A stretch of DNA of 64,000 nucleotides from Hyphomonadaceae bacterium (GTDB taxonomy: Bacteria; Pseudomonadota; Alphaproteobacteria; Caulobacterales; Aquidulcibacteraceae), in NCBI GenBank assembly GCA_016791425.1, contig JAEUMQ010000001.1, forward strand, positions 561,138-625,137, in the 5' to 3' direction. Positions 43,574-52,369 of this stretch are shown here, piece after piece. The notes below the pieces were generated by a model. It saw only the letters and a program-made list of their open reading frames with translations. It ran no database searches and was not told the origin of the DNA. The position numbers were made by a program, and so were the translations under genes. The first letter of the stretch is position 1. Each line of letters starts with the position of its first letter.

Positions 43574-44824
43574 ATGAGCAAACTTCCAGATGCCATCGTG
43601 AACACATTGACGGCGCTTTGGCGCCGGCTGCTCGAACACGCCGATCTGGCGCGCCAGATCGTGGAGGACGCCGTGCCGGCGCCTCTGAAGCCGCTCGTCG
43701 CCAGTCTGCCGGATTGGGCCGTCCTGGCGATTGCCGCCGGGCTCGTCGTTGCGCTCACGTATACGATATTCCGGCTGCTGCGGACGGGATTGATGCGCAT
43801 ATTCGCGCCTCGCGCTCACGCGCGTGAAGAGATCGCGCGCCGCGGCGAAGTCGAGGACCTCGGCGATCGGCTGTCGGAAGAACTTGCAAGCCAGAGGGAA
43901 TTGCTTGCCGCGGTGCGGTCGGAGCTTGCGCGGCTGACTGCGGCGAAAGTCGCCGGCGGCGCTGCGGCGCTGGAGCCGCGACAACTCGCCGAGCAAGGCG
44001 AGGCGGCTGAAAGTCTCGTTGCGGAGCAGACGCCGGCCGCCAAGGAAGCCGCGCGCGAAATTGCGGCCGGCGATCTCGACGCCGCCATCGCGACCCTGGA
44101 GCGCGACGCGCGAGCCGACGTCGCCGCAGCGGCGGAAAAATGGCGCCGGCTTGGAGCTCTGGTGATGGGCGTGAACACGGCAAAGGCGCGCGCCGCTTAC
44201 GAGGAAGCATTCAAGCTTCAGCCGGATGATTTCTGGACCTGCGTAGAGCTGGCGCGTTTGCGGCAAGAGGCCGGCGATCTGAACGGCGCAAGAGCAGCCG
44301 CGGAATGCGCCGAACACTCCGCGCGGGAGGATCGCGACCGTTCCGTTGCGGCGACCGAGCTTGGCGGCATTTGGAGAGAAGCCGGCAACCTCGCTGACGC
44401 CAAACGCCAATTCGAGCGAGCTCTTGACATCGACGAGCGCCTCGCGCGCGACAATCCCGGCTCGGCTGAAGCCCAGCGCGATCTCTCCGTGAGCTTGAAC
44501 AAGCTGGGCGACGTTCTGCGCGAGGGCGGCGACCTTTCCGGAGCCAAGGCGCGCTACGAGGAAGGCCTCGTGGTAAGAGAGCGCCTCGCGCGCGACAATC
44601 CCGGCTCGGCTTCAGCCCAGCGCGATCTCTCGATCAGCTATGAAAGGCTCGGCGACGTTGCGGAGAATTCCGGCGACATGGCGGGCGCGATCGCGAGATA
44701 CGAACAGAGTCTGCCGATCGCGCGGGCTTTGGCGGACAAGAATCCATCGCATCCAGGCCTTGCGAAAGATGCAGAGATCACGGAGCGCAGGGTGGCCGAG
44801 CTCAAGGCAAGACTCAGCCGATGA
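43574..44824 (+). CDS. Membrane-anchored tetratricopeptide repeat protein
   Basis: A 416-residue protein. One membrane segment at about residues 48-67 (WAVLAIAAGLVVALTYTIFR) separates a short N-terminus from a coiled coil and TPR array (about residues 155-410). Two TPR units share nearly identical DNA: the stretch starting GCGCCTCGCGCGCGACAATC at 44438 reappears at 44582, giving E-R-L-A-R-D-N-P-G-S-A. The array probably binds proteins. It follows the CheR gene after 50 bases on the same strand. Confidence 0.8.
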   Translation: MSKLPDAIVNTLTALWRRLLEHADLARQIVEDAVPAPLKPLVASLPDWAVLAIAAGLVVALTYTIFRLLRTGLMRIFAPRAHAREEIARRGEVEDLGDRLSEELASQRELLAAVRSELARLTAAKVAGGAAALEPRQLAEQGEAAESLVAEQTPAAKEAAREIAAGDLDAAIATLERDARADVAAAAEKWRRLGALVMGVNTAKARAAYEEAFKLQPDDFWTCVELARLRQEAGDLNGARAAAECAEHSAREDRDRSVAATELGGIWREAGNLADAKRQFERALDIDERLARDNPGSAEAQRDLSVSLNKLGDVLREGGDLSGAKARYEEGLVVRERLARDNPGSASAQRDLSISYERLGDVAENSGDMAGAIARYEQSLPIARALADKNPSHPGLAKDAEITERRVAELKARLSR

Positions 44825-44842
44825 AGGATTCACGTGGCTGCA

Positions 44843-46111
44843 TCAGCGCGCCGGCGGCAACGTCGCCAGGATGATGCGGTTCGTGCTGTCCTGGTGCAGC
44901 AGCAGGTTTCCGTCCCGCGTGGCGCGCATGTGCCGCACGATGCCGGCATGGATGTTTCCTGACGGGATCGCCCAGCTTTGGAACGTTTCGGTCTTCGGGT
45001 CGAACCGCACCAGCGGGTCGGGGCGCACGCCGGATTCGTTGTACCAGACGATGTCGTTGATCACCGCGATCGCGTAGGGATGCGAGTTCGGCCCGCTCGG
45101 CGAATCCCATTCCTTGATCGCGCCCGTGCGCGGATCGTAGCGCCCGAGCTTCCCGAGCCCGGAATTGACGTACCAGATCGTCCCGTCGCTCGCGATGTCG
45201 AGCCGGCGGGCGTGCGTCCGCTCGCCGGGAAGCCGCACCTCGGTCAGCGCCATCGTGCGCGGATCGACGCGGATGATGCAATTGCTGCCGTTGCACGCGA
45301 CCCACGGATTGCCCTGCGCATCGATCCGAATGCCGTACGGGCGCGCGCCCGGCGTCGCGATCGTGACGAGGCGAATCTCGCCGCTGCGCGGATCGAAGCG
45401 CCCGATCATGTTGCTGATCTGCAGCGTGAACCAGAAGATGCCGTTGCGGTCGAACTCTCCTGTGTGCGGATCGCGCGCATTGGGATCGGGCATGTGGTGC
45501 TCGCGCGCTTCGCCGGTCGCGGGATCGAACTTGCCGATCGTGCCGTTGCCGTTGCCGAGATACCAGACCCCGCCGCGCGCATCGATGTTGACGCTGTGCG
45601 GCAGCGCGTTCGCCGGCAGGAGCCATTCGCGCATCCGCCCCGTGCGCGCTTCGATGCGTCCGATCGTGTTCGAGCGCTGGCCGACCCACCAGATGTCGCC
45701 ATTGCGCGCCTGCACCGGATCGCGCGCCCGCTGCCCGGGCTGCGAAGCGACCCATTCCCGGAACGAGACCTGCAGCGGCCCGCTGACGAGAGTCGATGGC
45801 CGCGGATTGTGGCTCGGCGGATAATGCTGCGCGAGGTAATCCAGCACGCGCGCTCGCGCGTCCGGCGGCAGCGCGATCATCGGCGCGACGAGCTCGCCCC
45901 AATGGTCGCGCGTATAGCCGCTGCTCGCGATGATGTTGCTGACCGGATGGCAGGTCGCGCACACGACCTCGACCGTCTCCCGGCCGGGCCCCTCCGCCAG
46001 CGCGGAGGACCGGGATGTCTGCGCCAGGCTTGCCGTCGCAAGCAGGCTCGATCCGAGGATCGCCAAACAGGCGCCGCCGCCAGCAATGAGCGCGTTGCGA
46101 TATCCGGGCAT
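44843..46111 (-). CDS. Cytochrome c / beta-propeller (Vgb-lyase-like) fusion
   Basis: A 422-residue exported protein. The signal peptide spans about residues 8-30. VEVVCATCHPVSNI near residue 47 supplies the C-x-x-C-H heme c site. From about residue 125 a beta-propeller of repeated blades follows, for example GRIEARTGRMREWLLP, GKFDPATGEAREHHMP and GRFDPRSGEIRLVTI, like virginiamycin B lyase/NHL propellers. A periplasmic redox or lyase role is suggested but the catalytic site is unidentified. It is convergent with the TPR gene. Confidence 0.85.
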   Translation of the reverse strand: MPGYRNALIAGGGACLAILGSSLLATASLAQTSRSSALAEGPGRETVEVVCATCHPVSNIIASSGYTRDHWGELVAPMIALPPDARARVLDYLAQHYPPSHNPRPSTLVSGPLQVSFREWVASQPGQRARDPVQARNGDIWWVGQRSNTIGRIEARTGRMREWLLPANALPHSVNIDARGGVWYLGNGNGTIGKFDPATGEAREHHMPDPNARDPHTGEFDRNGIFWFTLQISNMIGRFDPRSGEIRLVTIATPGARPYGIRIDAQGNPWVACNGSNCIIRVDPRTMALTEVRLPGERTHARRLDIASDGTIWYVNSGLGKLGRYDPRTGAIKEWDSPSGPNSHPYAIAVINDIVWYNESGVRPDPLVRFDPKTETFQSWAIPSGNIHAGIVRHMRATRDGNLLLHQDSTNRIILATLPPAR

Positions 46112-46184
46112 GTCCCCTCCCCACCGAAGGAACGCACACCCTAGAGCAAGGACCGCGTCCGTAAAATAACGCTTCTGTGCGGGC

Positions 46185-46928
46185 TCAGCCCCGCCCGATG
46201 AACGACTTCATATGGTTCGGAAGCACCGTCGCCTCGAACACGTTCACTTCCGGCGGCAGCGAAACCATCACCAGCGCCAGCTTTGCGACATCCGCCGGAT
46301 CGATGAGATAATCCTCCGGCCGCTCCCCCGCCCCCGGCGCATCGCGCGCGAGCCCGGAGAAGAACCCGGTCAGCGTGTTGCCCGGACGCAGCAGCGAGGC
46401 GACCACGCCGTATTGCCGACCGTCGAGCGTCAATTGATGCGTCATGCCCTCAAGCGCGGTCTTGGTCGTGGTGTAGCCGATGAGATGCGGCCGCGGCGTC
46501 AGCGAAGCGATCGAGCCGACATTGAGGATACGCCCCCCCTGCGGGTCCTGCGCCTTCATCATGCGGATCGCCTCGCGCGCGCAGAGGAAGGCGCCGGTGA
46601 GGTTGACGTCCACGATCGAGCGCCAGAGATCGAGGCTCATCTCCTCGGTCGGCGCCCCGTTCGGAATGCCGGCATTGTTGACCAGGATGTCCACCCGTCC
46701 GAACGCGTCTTTCGTCTTGGCGAAGAGCGCGGCGACATCCCCTTCCTTCGTGATGTCCGTCGCAACGCCAAGCCCGATCCCCCGCGCCGCTTCGGCCAGG
46801 CGTTCCGCGCCGCGCGCCGCGAGCGCGACCTTCGCGCCTTCGTTCGCGAACGCCCGCGCAATCGCCAGGCCTATGCCGCTCGAAGCGCCCGTGACGATCG
46901 CGACTTTGCCTTCAAGCACACCCGGCAT
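46185..46928 (-). CDS. Short-chain dehydrogenase/reductase
   Basis: A 247-residue SDR. The cofactor motif TGASSGIG is at residues 12-19, NNAG near residue 86, the catalytic Ser in NVGSIAS near residue 140 and Tyr-x-x-x-Lys (IGYTTTKTAL) near residue 153. ATG 46928 is preceded by GAGGAGG. The substrate is unknown. The preceding gene on this strand ends two bases before this ATG, so the three genes from 48636 down may form an operon. Confidence 0.92.
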   Translation of the reverse strand: MPGVLEGKVAIVTGASSGIGLAIARAFANEGAKVALAARGAERLAEAARGIGLGVATDITKEGDVAALFAKTKDAFGRVDILVNNAGIPNGAPTEEMSLDLWRSIVDVNLTGAFLCAREAIRMMKAQDPQGGRILNVGSIASLTPRPHLIGYTTTKTALEGMTHQLTLDGRQYGVVASLLRPGNTLTGFFSGLARDAPGAGERPEDYLIDPADVAKLALVMVSLPPEVNVFEATVLPNHMKSFIGRG

Positions 46929-46930
46929 GC

Positions 46931-47485
46931 TCAACCTCCTCGCCGCAGAACGCGAGTGACGCGGTACGCATCCTCGATCGCGCGCTCCCGCATCCCCAAG
47001 GCCGACAGGCGCCTCGTCACATGAGCGCAAAGCGCCTCACCCAGGCGTTGCGCTGCGGCGTCGTGCGCAGGGACATCGAGCGCCTGCCGATCCGTCGCGG
47101 ACTCTTCGATTACCTTAATCGGGGTAATGCCCTCATCGATAATGAAGGTCGCCTCCAATGAGCTCGGCGAGCATGCGCTCATGAAATACACCGATCCAGA
47201 AGGAACGAAGCGAACGAGGCCAACCTCTCGCGGTTGCTCTTCCTCTCCCACAAGCTCGCGCGATTGCACCATCGCGCCGCCATCGACCACCCGAACGGCC
47301 CGCGAGAAGTGCGCATCCACATAGGAGAGATAGCTGCGCTCCACAGGCGCGGCGACAACTGCGCCGTCCCGCGCGGGCGTGGCGTCTTCCGTGCGCAGCA
47401 GGAACGCAAGGCCGAGAATGCCGCAGCTTGCGATGGCCAGGAGCGCCACCGGCATCCACATGCGCTGCCACTCGGTCGCACCCAT
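46931..47485 (-). CDS. Membrane-anchored protein of unknown function
   Basis: A 184-residue protein with an N-terminal membrane segment (residues 11-31, MPVALLAIASCGILGLAFLL) and a soluble domain of about 145 residues with no recognised family. Features include SVYFMSACSPSSLEATFIIDEG near residue 97 and an Arg-rich C-terminus. It lies between pfkA and the SDR on the same strand. Only the size and frame consistency support it as a gene. Confidence 0.6.
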   Translation of the reverse strand: MGATEWQRMWMPVALLAIASCGILGLAFLLRTEDATPARDGAVVAAPVERSYLSYVDAHFSRAVRVVDGGAMVQSRELVGEEEQPREVGLVRFVPSGSVYFMSACSPSSLEATFIIDEGITPIKVIEESATDRQALDVPAHDAAAQRLGEALCAHVTRRLSALGMRERAIEDAYRVTRVLRRGG

Positions 47486-47487
47486 GA

Positions 47488-48636
47488 TCAGATCCTGAAG
47501 ATCGCCTGCCCCTGCAAATTCTCGAGCTTCGGCCGATACGCGCTCTCGTCGTACTCGTCCGCCACCACGACGCGGCGCTGCCCTTGCAGCGGGCAATCGA
47601 TCGGCGCCGCCTCGAACTTGCCGTCGCGGATCGCGCACATCTTGCCAAACGTGCGCTTCTCGATGAGCTCTGCGGCGAGCCGCCCGAAGCCCATCGCGAT
47701 CAGCCGGTCGGTCGCGTCCGGCGGCCCCGAGCGCATCAGGTAGGCAAGGCGCTGCACGATGACGCCCTCCGCGCTCGCCTCCTCGCAATGATGCCCGATG
47801 AGATCGCCGACCCCGCCGAGCCGCTTGCGCCCATAGGCGTCCGCGCCCGCCTGCTCGGTGAGGCCCCCGTCCTTGGGCCGCGCGCCCTCCGATACAACGC
47901 ACACGGAATATTTCGACGGATTGTCCACCCGGTCCTTCTCCAGCATCGCGGCCAGCCGCTCCGGCTCGAACGGCGATTCTGCGATGATCGTGCGGTCCGC
48001 GTCCGCAAGCAGCCCGGTATAGAGCGCCGTCTGCCCCGAGAGCCGCCCGAACAGCTCCACGATCATGATCCGCTCGTGCGAGCCGGCCGTGGAGCGCAGC
48101 AGCGTCACCGCATCGACCCCCCGCGTGACCGCGGTGGAGAATCCGATCGCGTAGTCCGTGCCGTAGACATCGTTGTCCATCGTCTTCGGGATCGAGATGA
48201 CCGGCACGCCTTCCTTCGCCAGCCGCGCCGCGAACCTGAGCGTCCCGTCGCCTCCGAGCGGCACCACCACGTCGATCTTCATACCGTCGATCGTCGCCAC
48301 CGCTTCGGCCGTCGCATCGATCGGCGCGTCGCTGGAATAGCGCCCGTGCAGCCGCCCCGGCGCCAGCGATTTCGGCAGCCTCTCCGGCGAGATGCGGCTC
48401 GTATGCAGCATCGTGCCGCCGTCGCGGTCGATGAGGCGCACCGCCTCGCGGTCGAGCGGCAGCGACCATTCCGCGATCGACTGCGCGTCCGCCGGATCGA
48501 TCGCCAGCGGCCCGAGCCAGCCGCGCCGGAACCCGACCACGCTCCAGCCGCGATCTTCCGCCGCCTCCACCACGGCCTTGATCGCGACATTGAGGCCGGG
48601 CACGTCGCCCCCGCCGGTGAGAATGCCGATGCGCAT
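47488..48636 (-). CDS. pfkA: 6-phosphofructokinase
   Basis: A 382-residue phosphofructokinase that phosphorylates fructose 6-phosphate. GILTGGGDVPGLNVAIK begins the N-terminal domain. PLGGDGTLRFAARL near residue 103 and ISIPKTMDNDVYGTDYAIGF near residue 121 form the active site. Gly follows GGD (Gly104-type) while Lys occupies the Gly124 site, a combination seen in mixed-type PFKs. Gly suggests ATP as donor; Lys is shared with PPi enzymes. The donor is therefore uncertain. ATG 48636 was chosen over an upstream ATG. Divergent from the P450. Confidence 0.92.
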   Translation of the reverse strand: MRIGILTGGGDVPGLNVAIKAVVEAAEDRGWSVVGFRRGWLGPLAIDPADAQSIAEWSLPLDREAVRLIDRDGGTMLHTSRISPERLPKSLAPGRLHGRYSSDAPIDATAEAVATIDGMKIDVVVPLGGDGTLRFAARLAKEGVPVISIPKTMDNDVYGTDYAIGFSTAVTRGVDAVTLLRSTAGSHERIMIVELFGRLSGQTALYTGLLADADRTIIAESPFEPERLAAMLEKDRVDNPSKYSVCVVSEGARPKDGGLTEQAGADAYGRKRLGGVGDLIGHHCEEASAEGVIVQRLAYLMRSGPPDATDRLIAMGFGRLAAELIEKRTFGKMCAIRDGKFEAAPIDCPLQGQRRVVVADEYDESAYRPKLENLQGQAIFRI

Positions 48637-48706
48637 GCGAGTCCTTTCTGCCGCGGTCGTAGCGCGCATGCGCCCGGAGCGCTACATTGGAAGCGGCAGG
48701 ACGCTC

Positions 48707-49897
48707 ATGACAATTGAAGACATCCCGGTGATGATCCTCGACCCGCCCGAGGGCGACCACGCCTACATCAAGAGCCTGCGCGCACGATCGCCGGTCGCGC
48801 GCTCTCTGATCGGGGCGTACATGTCGTTCCGCCACGCCGACGCCGATCGCATCTTCGACGATCAGGCGAGCCGGCAGATCGAGCTTGAGATCATGGCCCT
48901 GCGCGGCGTCGCCGACGGTCCGATCTTCGACCTGATGAAAGGCGCGATGCTCACGTCCAACGGCGAGACGCATCGCCGCCGCCGCCAGCCCGTGGCGCGC
49001 ACATTCGCGTTCAAGCTCATGGACGGCATGCGCGGCGCGATCCGCGACCTCGCGACCGAGCTTGTCGCCGCGCACAGGAACAAGGGCCCGATGGACTTCA
49101 TGAACGACTTCGCCGGCCAGATTCCCCCGCGCATGATCGCCCGCATCCTCGGCGTGCCGGAGAGCGACCTGCCCCGCTTCATGCAATGGATCGGCGACAC
49201 GGCCCGCGCCTTCCAGCTCTTTACCCTTGAGGAGCGTCCGCGCATGGAGGCGAGCCTGACGGCCTTCAACGCCTATGTCGGCGAGCTGCTCGATGCGCGC
49301 CGCGCCGATCCCAGGGACGATTTCCTAACCGAATACGCCCGCGCCACCGCCGAAGACGGCCTCGACGAGAACGAAGTCCGCACGCAGGTGATCGGCCTCA
49401 TCCTCGCCGGCTCCGAGACGACCCGCACTTCGATGTGCGCCATTCTGGCGCTGCTGCTCCAGCATCCCGAGCAATGGCGCGCCTTCTGCGCCGATCCCGA
49501 CGGCTTGAAGAAGCAGGTGGTGAACGAAGGCCTGCGCTACGAGCCGGTCGTCGGAGCGATCCCGCGCTTCCTGAAACAGGATTTCGAGCTCGGCGGCCAT
49601 ACGATCCCGCAAGGCTCGCTTGTCGCGATCTCGCTTCTGGGCGCGCTGCGCGATCCGGAGGTCTACGCCAATCCCGATGCGTTCGATATCGCGCGCACGG
49701 ACCACACCCGCTGGCATCTGGTGTTCGGCGCCGGCGCGCATCGCTGCCTTGGCGAGGCGCTGGCGCGCGCGGAGCTGGAGGAAAGCCTCGCGATCATCGC
49801 CCGCGATGCGCCTGGCGCCACCCTCATCACGGCGCCAAATATTCGCGGCCTCGGCGGCATCCGCCGCATCGACGGCATGGAAGTCGCGCTCGCTTAG
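48707..49897 (+). CDS. Cytochrome P450
   Basis: A 396-residue soluble bacterial P450. The I-helix oxygen-binding motif AGSETT is at residues 234-239, the E-x-x-R pair in the K helix is at about 277-282 (NEGLRYEP), and the heme-binding loop is FGAGAHRCLG with Cys347. Its substrate is unknown. It needs ferredoxin and reductase partners, not visible in the window. The GTCGC-extended palindromes follow the gene. Confidence 0.95.
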   Translation: MTIEDIPVMILDPPEGDHAYIKSLRARSPVARSLIGAYMSFRHADADRIFDDQASRQIELEIMALRGVADGPIFDLMKGAMLTSNGETHRRRRQPVARTFAFKLMDGMRGAIRDLATELVAAHRNKGPMDFMNDFAGQIPPRMIARILGVPESDLPRFMQWIGDTARAFQLFTLEERPRMEASLTAFNAYVGELLDARRADPRDDFLTEYARATAEDGLDENEVRTQVIGLILAGSETTRTSMCAILALLLQHPEQWRAFCADPDGLKKQVVNEGLRYEPVVGAIPRFLKQDFELGGHTIPQGSLVAISLLGALRDPEVYANPDAFDIARTDHTRWHLVFGAGAHRCLGEALARAELEESLAIIARDAPGATLITAPNIRGLGGIRRIDGMEVALA

Positions 49898-49908
49898 CTC
49901 GACGCCTT

Positions 49909-50048
49909 CCCTCCCCCATCGGGGGAGGGTGTCGCTGAGATTGCGCAGCAAGCGAAGCGACGGGTGGGGTGAGAAACGCCACGTCGCAGAACATTCACCC
50001 CACCCGTCGCAGCTTCGCTGCGACACCCTCCCCTTTAGGGGAGGGATG
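49909..50048. repeat. Composite inverted repeat between the P450 and cysN genes
   Basis: Two facing copies of one unit: CCCTCCCCCATCGGGGGAGG then GTGTCGCTGAG...AGCGACGGGTGGGGTGAG (49909-49973), and CATTCACCCCACCCGTCGCAG...GCGACACCCTCCCCTTTAGGGGAGGG (49991-50048). The unit differs from the simpler GGGGAGGGG type by the GTCGC/GCGAC stem. Confidence 0.8.
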
Positions 50049-50056
50049 AGGTCGCG

Positions 50057-51958
50057 CTAAATGCTCCAGCTGTCCGCGGCGCCTTCGCCATTGAGCGCCG
50101 CGACGATCTGCTCGGCCGCTTCAGCGGGCGAAGTATGCGTCGTGTCGATGCGGATCTCGGGATTGTCCGGCGCCTCGTAGGGCGAGGAGACGCCGGTGAA
50201 GTTCTTCAGCTCCCCGGCGCGCGCTTTCTTGTAGAGGCCCTTCACGTCGCGCGCTTCGGCGTCCGCGAGCGGCGTATCGACGAAAATCTCATAGAATTCG
50301 CCTTTCGGCGTGAGATCGCGCGCCAGCTGCCGCTCGGCGCGGAAGGGTGAGATGAACGACACGAGCACGATGAGCCCCGCATCGGCCATCAGCCGCGCAA
50401 CTTCCGCCACGCGCCGGATGTTCTCCACCCGGTCGCCATCGGTGAAGCCCAGATCGCGGTTGAGCCCGTGGCGCACATTGTCGCCGTCGAGCAGCACGGT
50501 GTGCCGCCCCAGCGAATGCAGCTTCTTCTCAACCAGGTTCGCGATCGTCGACTTGCCGGCGCCGGAAAGCCCCGTGAACCAGAGCACCGCCGGCCGCTGG
50601 CCCTTGATGTGCGCCCGCGCCGCGCGATCGATCTCGAGCGCCTGCCAGTGGATGTTCTCCGAGCGCCGCAATGCAAAGCGGATCATGCCGGCGCCGGCGG
50701 TCGAATTGCTCATCCGGTCGATCAGGATGAAGCCGCCGAGCTCACGGTTCTGCGCATAGGGCTCGAACGCGATCGGCCGGTCGAGCGAGATGTTGGCGAC
50801 TGCGATCTCGTTCAGGGCGAGGGTCTTGGCCGCCAGCTCGGCCAGCGTATCGACGTTCACCTTGTGCTTGATCTCGGTCACTTGCGCCGAGACGAGCGAT
50901 GTCCCGATCTTCAGCCAGTACGGCCGCCCGGGCAGCAGCTCCTGCTCGCCCATCCACACGATCGTGGCCTCGAACTGGTCGGCGATGGCGGGCGCATCAT
51001 CCGCCGCGGCGAGCACATCGCCGCGCGAGATGTCGATTTCGTCCTCCAGCGTCAGCGTGATCGATTGGCCCGCGATCGCGCGATCGAGGTCGCCTTCGCG
51101 CGTCACGATCCGGGCGATGCGGCTCTGCTTGCCGGACGGCAGCGCGCGGATCCGATCCCCCGGCTTCACCTCGCCCGCCGCGATGAGCCCGGCGAAGCCG
51201 CGGAACGTGAGGTCCGGCCGGCTCACCCATTGCACGGGCATGCGGAACGCCGCGCGCGCGATTGCGTCCTGGTCGATCTCGACCGTTTCGAGGTGCTGCA
51301 GGAGCGTGGGGCCCGTGTACCAGGGCGTCGCTTCGCTGCGATCCGCGATGTTGTCGCCGTTGAGTCCCGAGACGGGGAACGCCTCGACCTCGTTCAGTCC
51401 CACTTGCGCCGCGAACGCGCGATAGGCCGCGACGATCTCCTCGAAGCGCGCCTGGTCGTAGCCGACCAGATCCATCTTCGTGACCGCGACCGCCACGCGC
51501 TTCACGCCCATCAGCGAGACGATGTAGGAATGCCGGCGCGTCTGCGGCAGCACGCCTTTGCGCGCGTCGATGAGGATGATGGCGAGATCGGCGTTCGAGG
51601 CGCCGGTCGCCATGTTGCGGGTGTATTGCTCATGTCCGGGCGTGTCCGCGACGATGAACTTCCGCTTGTCGGTGGCGAAAAAGCGGTAGGCCACGTCGAT
51701 CGTGATGCCCTGCTCGCGCTCTGCCGAAAGGCCGTCCACCAGCAGCGCGAAGTCCAGCTTGCCTTGCTGCGTGCCGAACGCCTTCGAGTCCGCTTCAAGC
51801 GCCTTCATCTGGTCGTCGAGGATGAGCTTCGCGTCATAAAGCAGCCGCCCGATCAGCGTGGACTTTCCATCATCCACGCTGCCGCACGTGATGAAGCGCA
51901 GAAGCGTGCGCTCCTCCGCCGGCGTTTTCGGCCGTTCGAGTGTGGAGACGTTGCTCAT
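50057..51958 (-). CDS. cysNC: Bifunctional sulfate adenylyltransferase subunit 1 / adenylylsulfate kinase
   Basis: A 633-residue fusion acting after CysD in sulfate activation. The CysN GTPase half has the P-loop [13 protein letters not shown] near residue 26, [20 protein letters not shown] near residue 105 and an EF-Tu-like barrel. The CysC half starts near residue 455 with [13 protein letters not shown] and the [16 protein letters not shown] segment, phosphorylating APS to PAPS. A partial copy of the gene start lies immediately upstream and ends within this ATG (ATGA). Confidence 0.96.
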   Translation of the reverse strand: MSNVSTLERPKTPAEERTLLRFITCGSVDDGKSTLIGRLLYDAKLILDDQMKALEADSKAFGTQQGKLDFALLVDGLSAEREQGITIDVAYRFFATDKRKFIVADTPGHEQYTRNMATGASNADLAIILIDARKGVLPQTRRHSYIVSLMGVKRVAVAVTKMDLVGYDQARFEEIVAAYRAFAAQVGLNEVEAFPVSGLNGDNIADRSEATPWYTGPTLLQHLETVEIDQDAIARAAFRMPVQWVSRPDLTFRGFAGLIAAGEVKPGDRIRALPSGKQSRIARIVTREGDLDRAIAGQSITLTLEDEIDISRGDVLAAADDAPAIADQFEATIVWMGEQELLPGRPYWLKIGTSLVSAQVTEIKHKVNVDTLAELAAKTLALNEIAVANISLDRPIAFEPYAQNRELGGFILIDRMSNSTAGAGMIRFALRRSENIHWQALEIDRAARAHIKGQRPAVLWFTGLSGAGKSTIANLVEKKLHSLGRHTVLLDGDNVRHGLNRDLGFTDGDRVENIRRVAEVARLMADAGLIVLVSFISPFRAERQLARDLTPKGEFYEIFVDTPLADAEARDVKGLYKKARAGELKNFTGVSSPYEAPDNPEIRIDTTHTSPAEAAEQIVAALNGEGAADSWSI

Positions 51959-52218
51959 GACGCGCCCCACCCTAGGCCGTCCACCAGCAGGGCGAAGTCC
52001 AGCTTGCCTTGCTGCGTGCCGAACGCCTTCGAGTCCGCTTCAAGCGCCTTCATCTGGTCGTCGAGGATGAGCTTCGCGTCGTAAAGCAGCCGCCCGATCA
52101 GCGTGGACTTTCCGTCATCCACGCTGCCGCACGTGATGAAGCGCAGGAGCGTGCGCTCCTCCGCCGGCGTTTTCGGCCGTTCGAGTGTGGAGACGTTGCT
52201 CATGACGCGCCCCACCCT
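51729..52218. repeat. 245-bp tandem duplication covering the cysN start
   Basis: Unit 1 (51729-51973) and unit 2 (51974-52218) match at all but four of 245 positions. Each ends with CATGACGCGCCCCACCCT, so the duplicated unit includes the ribosome binding region and first ~77 codons of cysN. All four differences are synonymous in the cysN frame. Confidence 0.95.
51955..52203 (-). pseudogene. Truncated duplicate of the cysN N-terminus
   Basis: An 82-codon ORF identical in sequence to CysN for about 77 residues, including the entire P-loop motif, then diverging into GLGWGAS and a stop that overlaps the intact cysN ATG by four bases. It arises from the 245-bp tandem duplication. It may be translated, with possible effects on cysN translation through coupling, but a lone GTPase fragment is unlikely to fold stably. 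Whether it is functional is unknown. Confidence 0.85.
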
Positions 52219-52338
52219 CCCCCTTGCGGGGAGGGTCGGTCGCGAAGCGACCGGGGTGGGGGGCGCGCGGAAGACTTCTCGACGTTGCGGCGAGCTGAAC
52301 GCCCCCCCTCCCTCCCCTCCCCCGCAAGGGGGGAGGGC
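52214..52338. repeat. GC-rich palindromes between cysD and the cysN fragment
   Basis: One element CCCTCCCCCTTGCGGGGAGG then GTCGGTCGCGAAGCGACCGGGGTGGGG (52214-52262) and a second CCCCTCCCTCCCCTCCCCCG...AAGGGGGGAGGGCG (about 52302-52338). Confidence 0.75.
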
Positions 52339-52369
52339 GCGCAGTTGCCTGAAAGGTCGCGGAGAGCCA

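Noticed and set aside
44438-44640. Short direct repeats considered as a CRISPR-like array
   Set aside because: They are in-frame TPR units in a coding gene, only two copies, with no spacer pattern and no cas genes.
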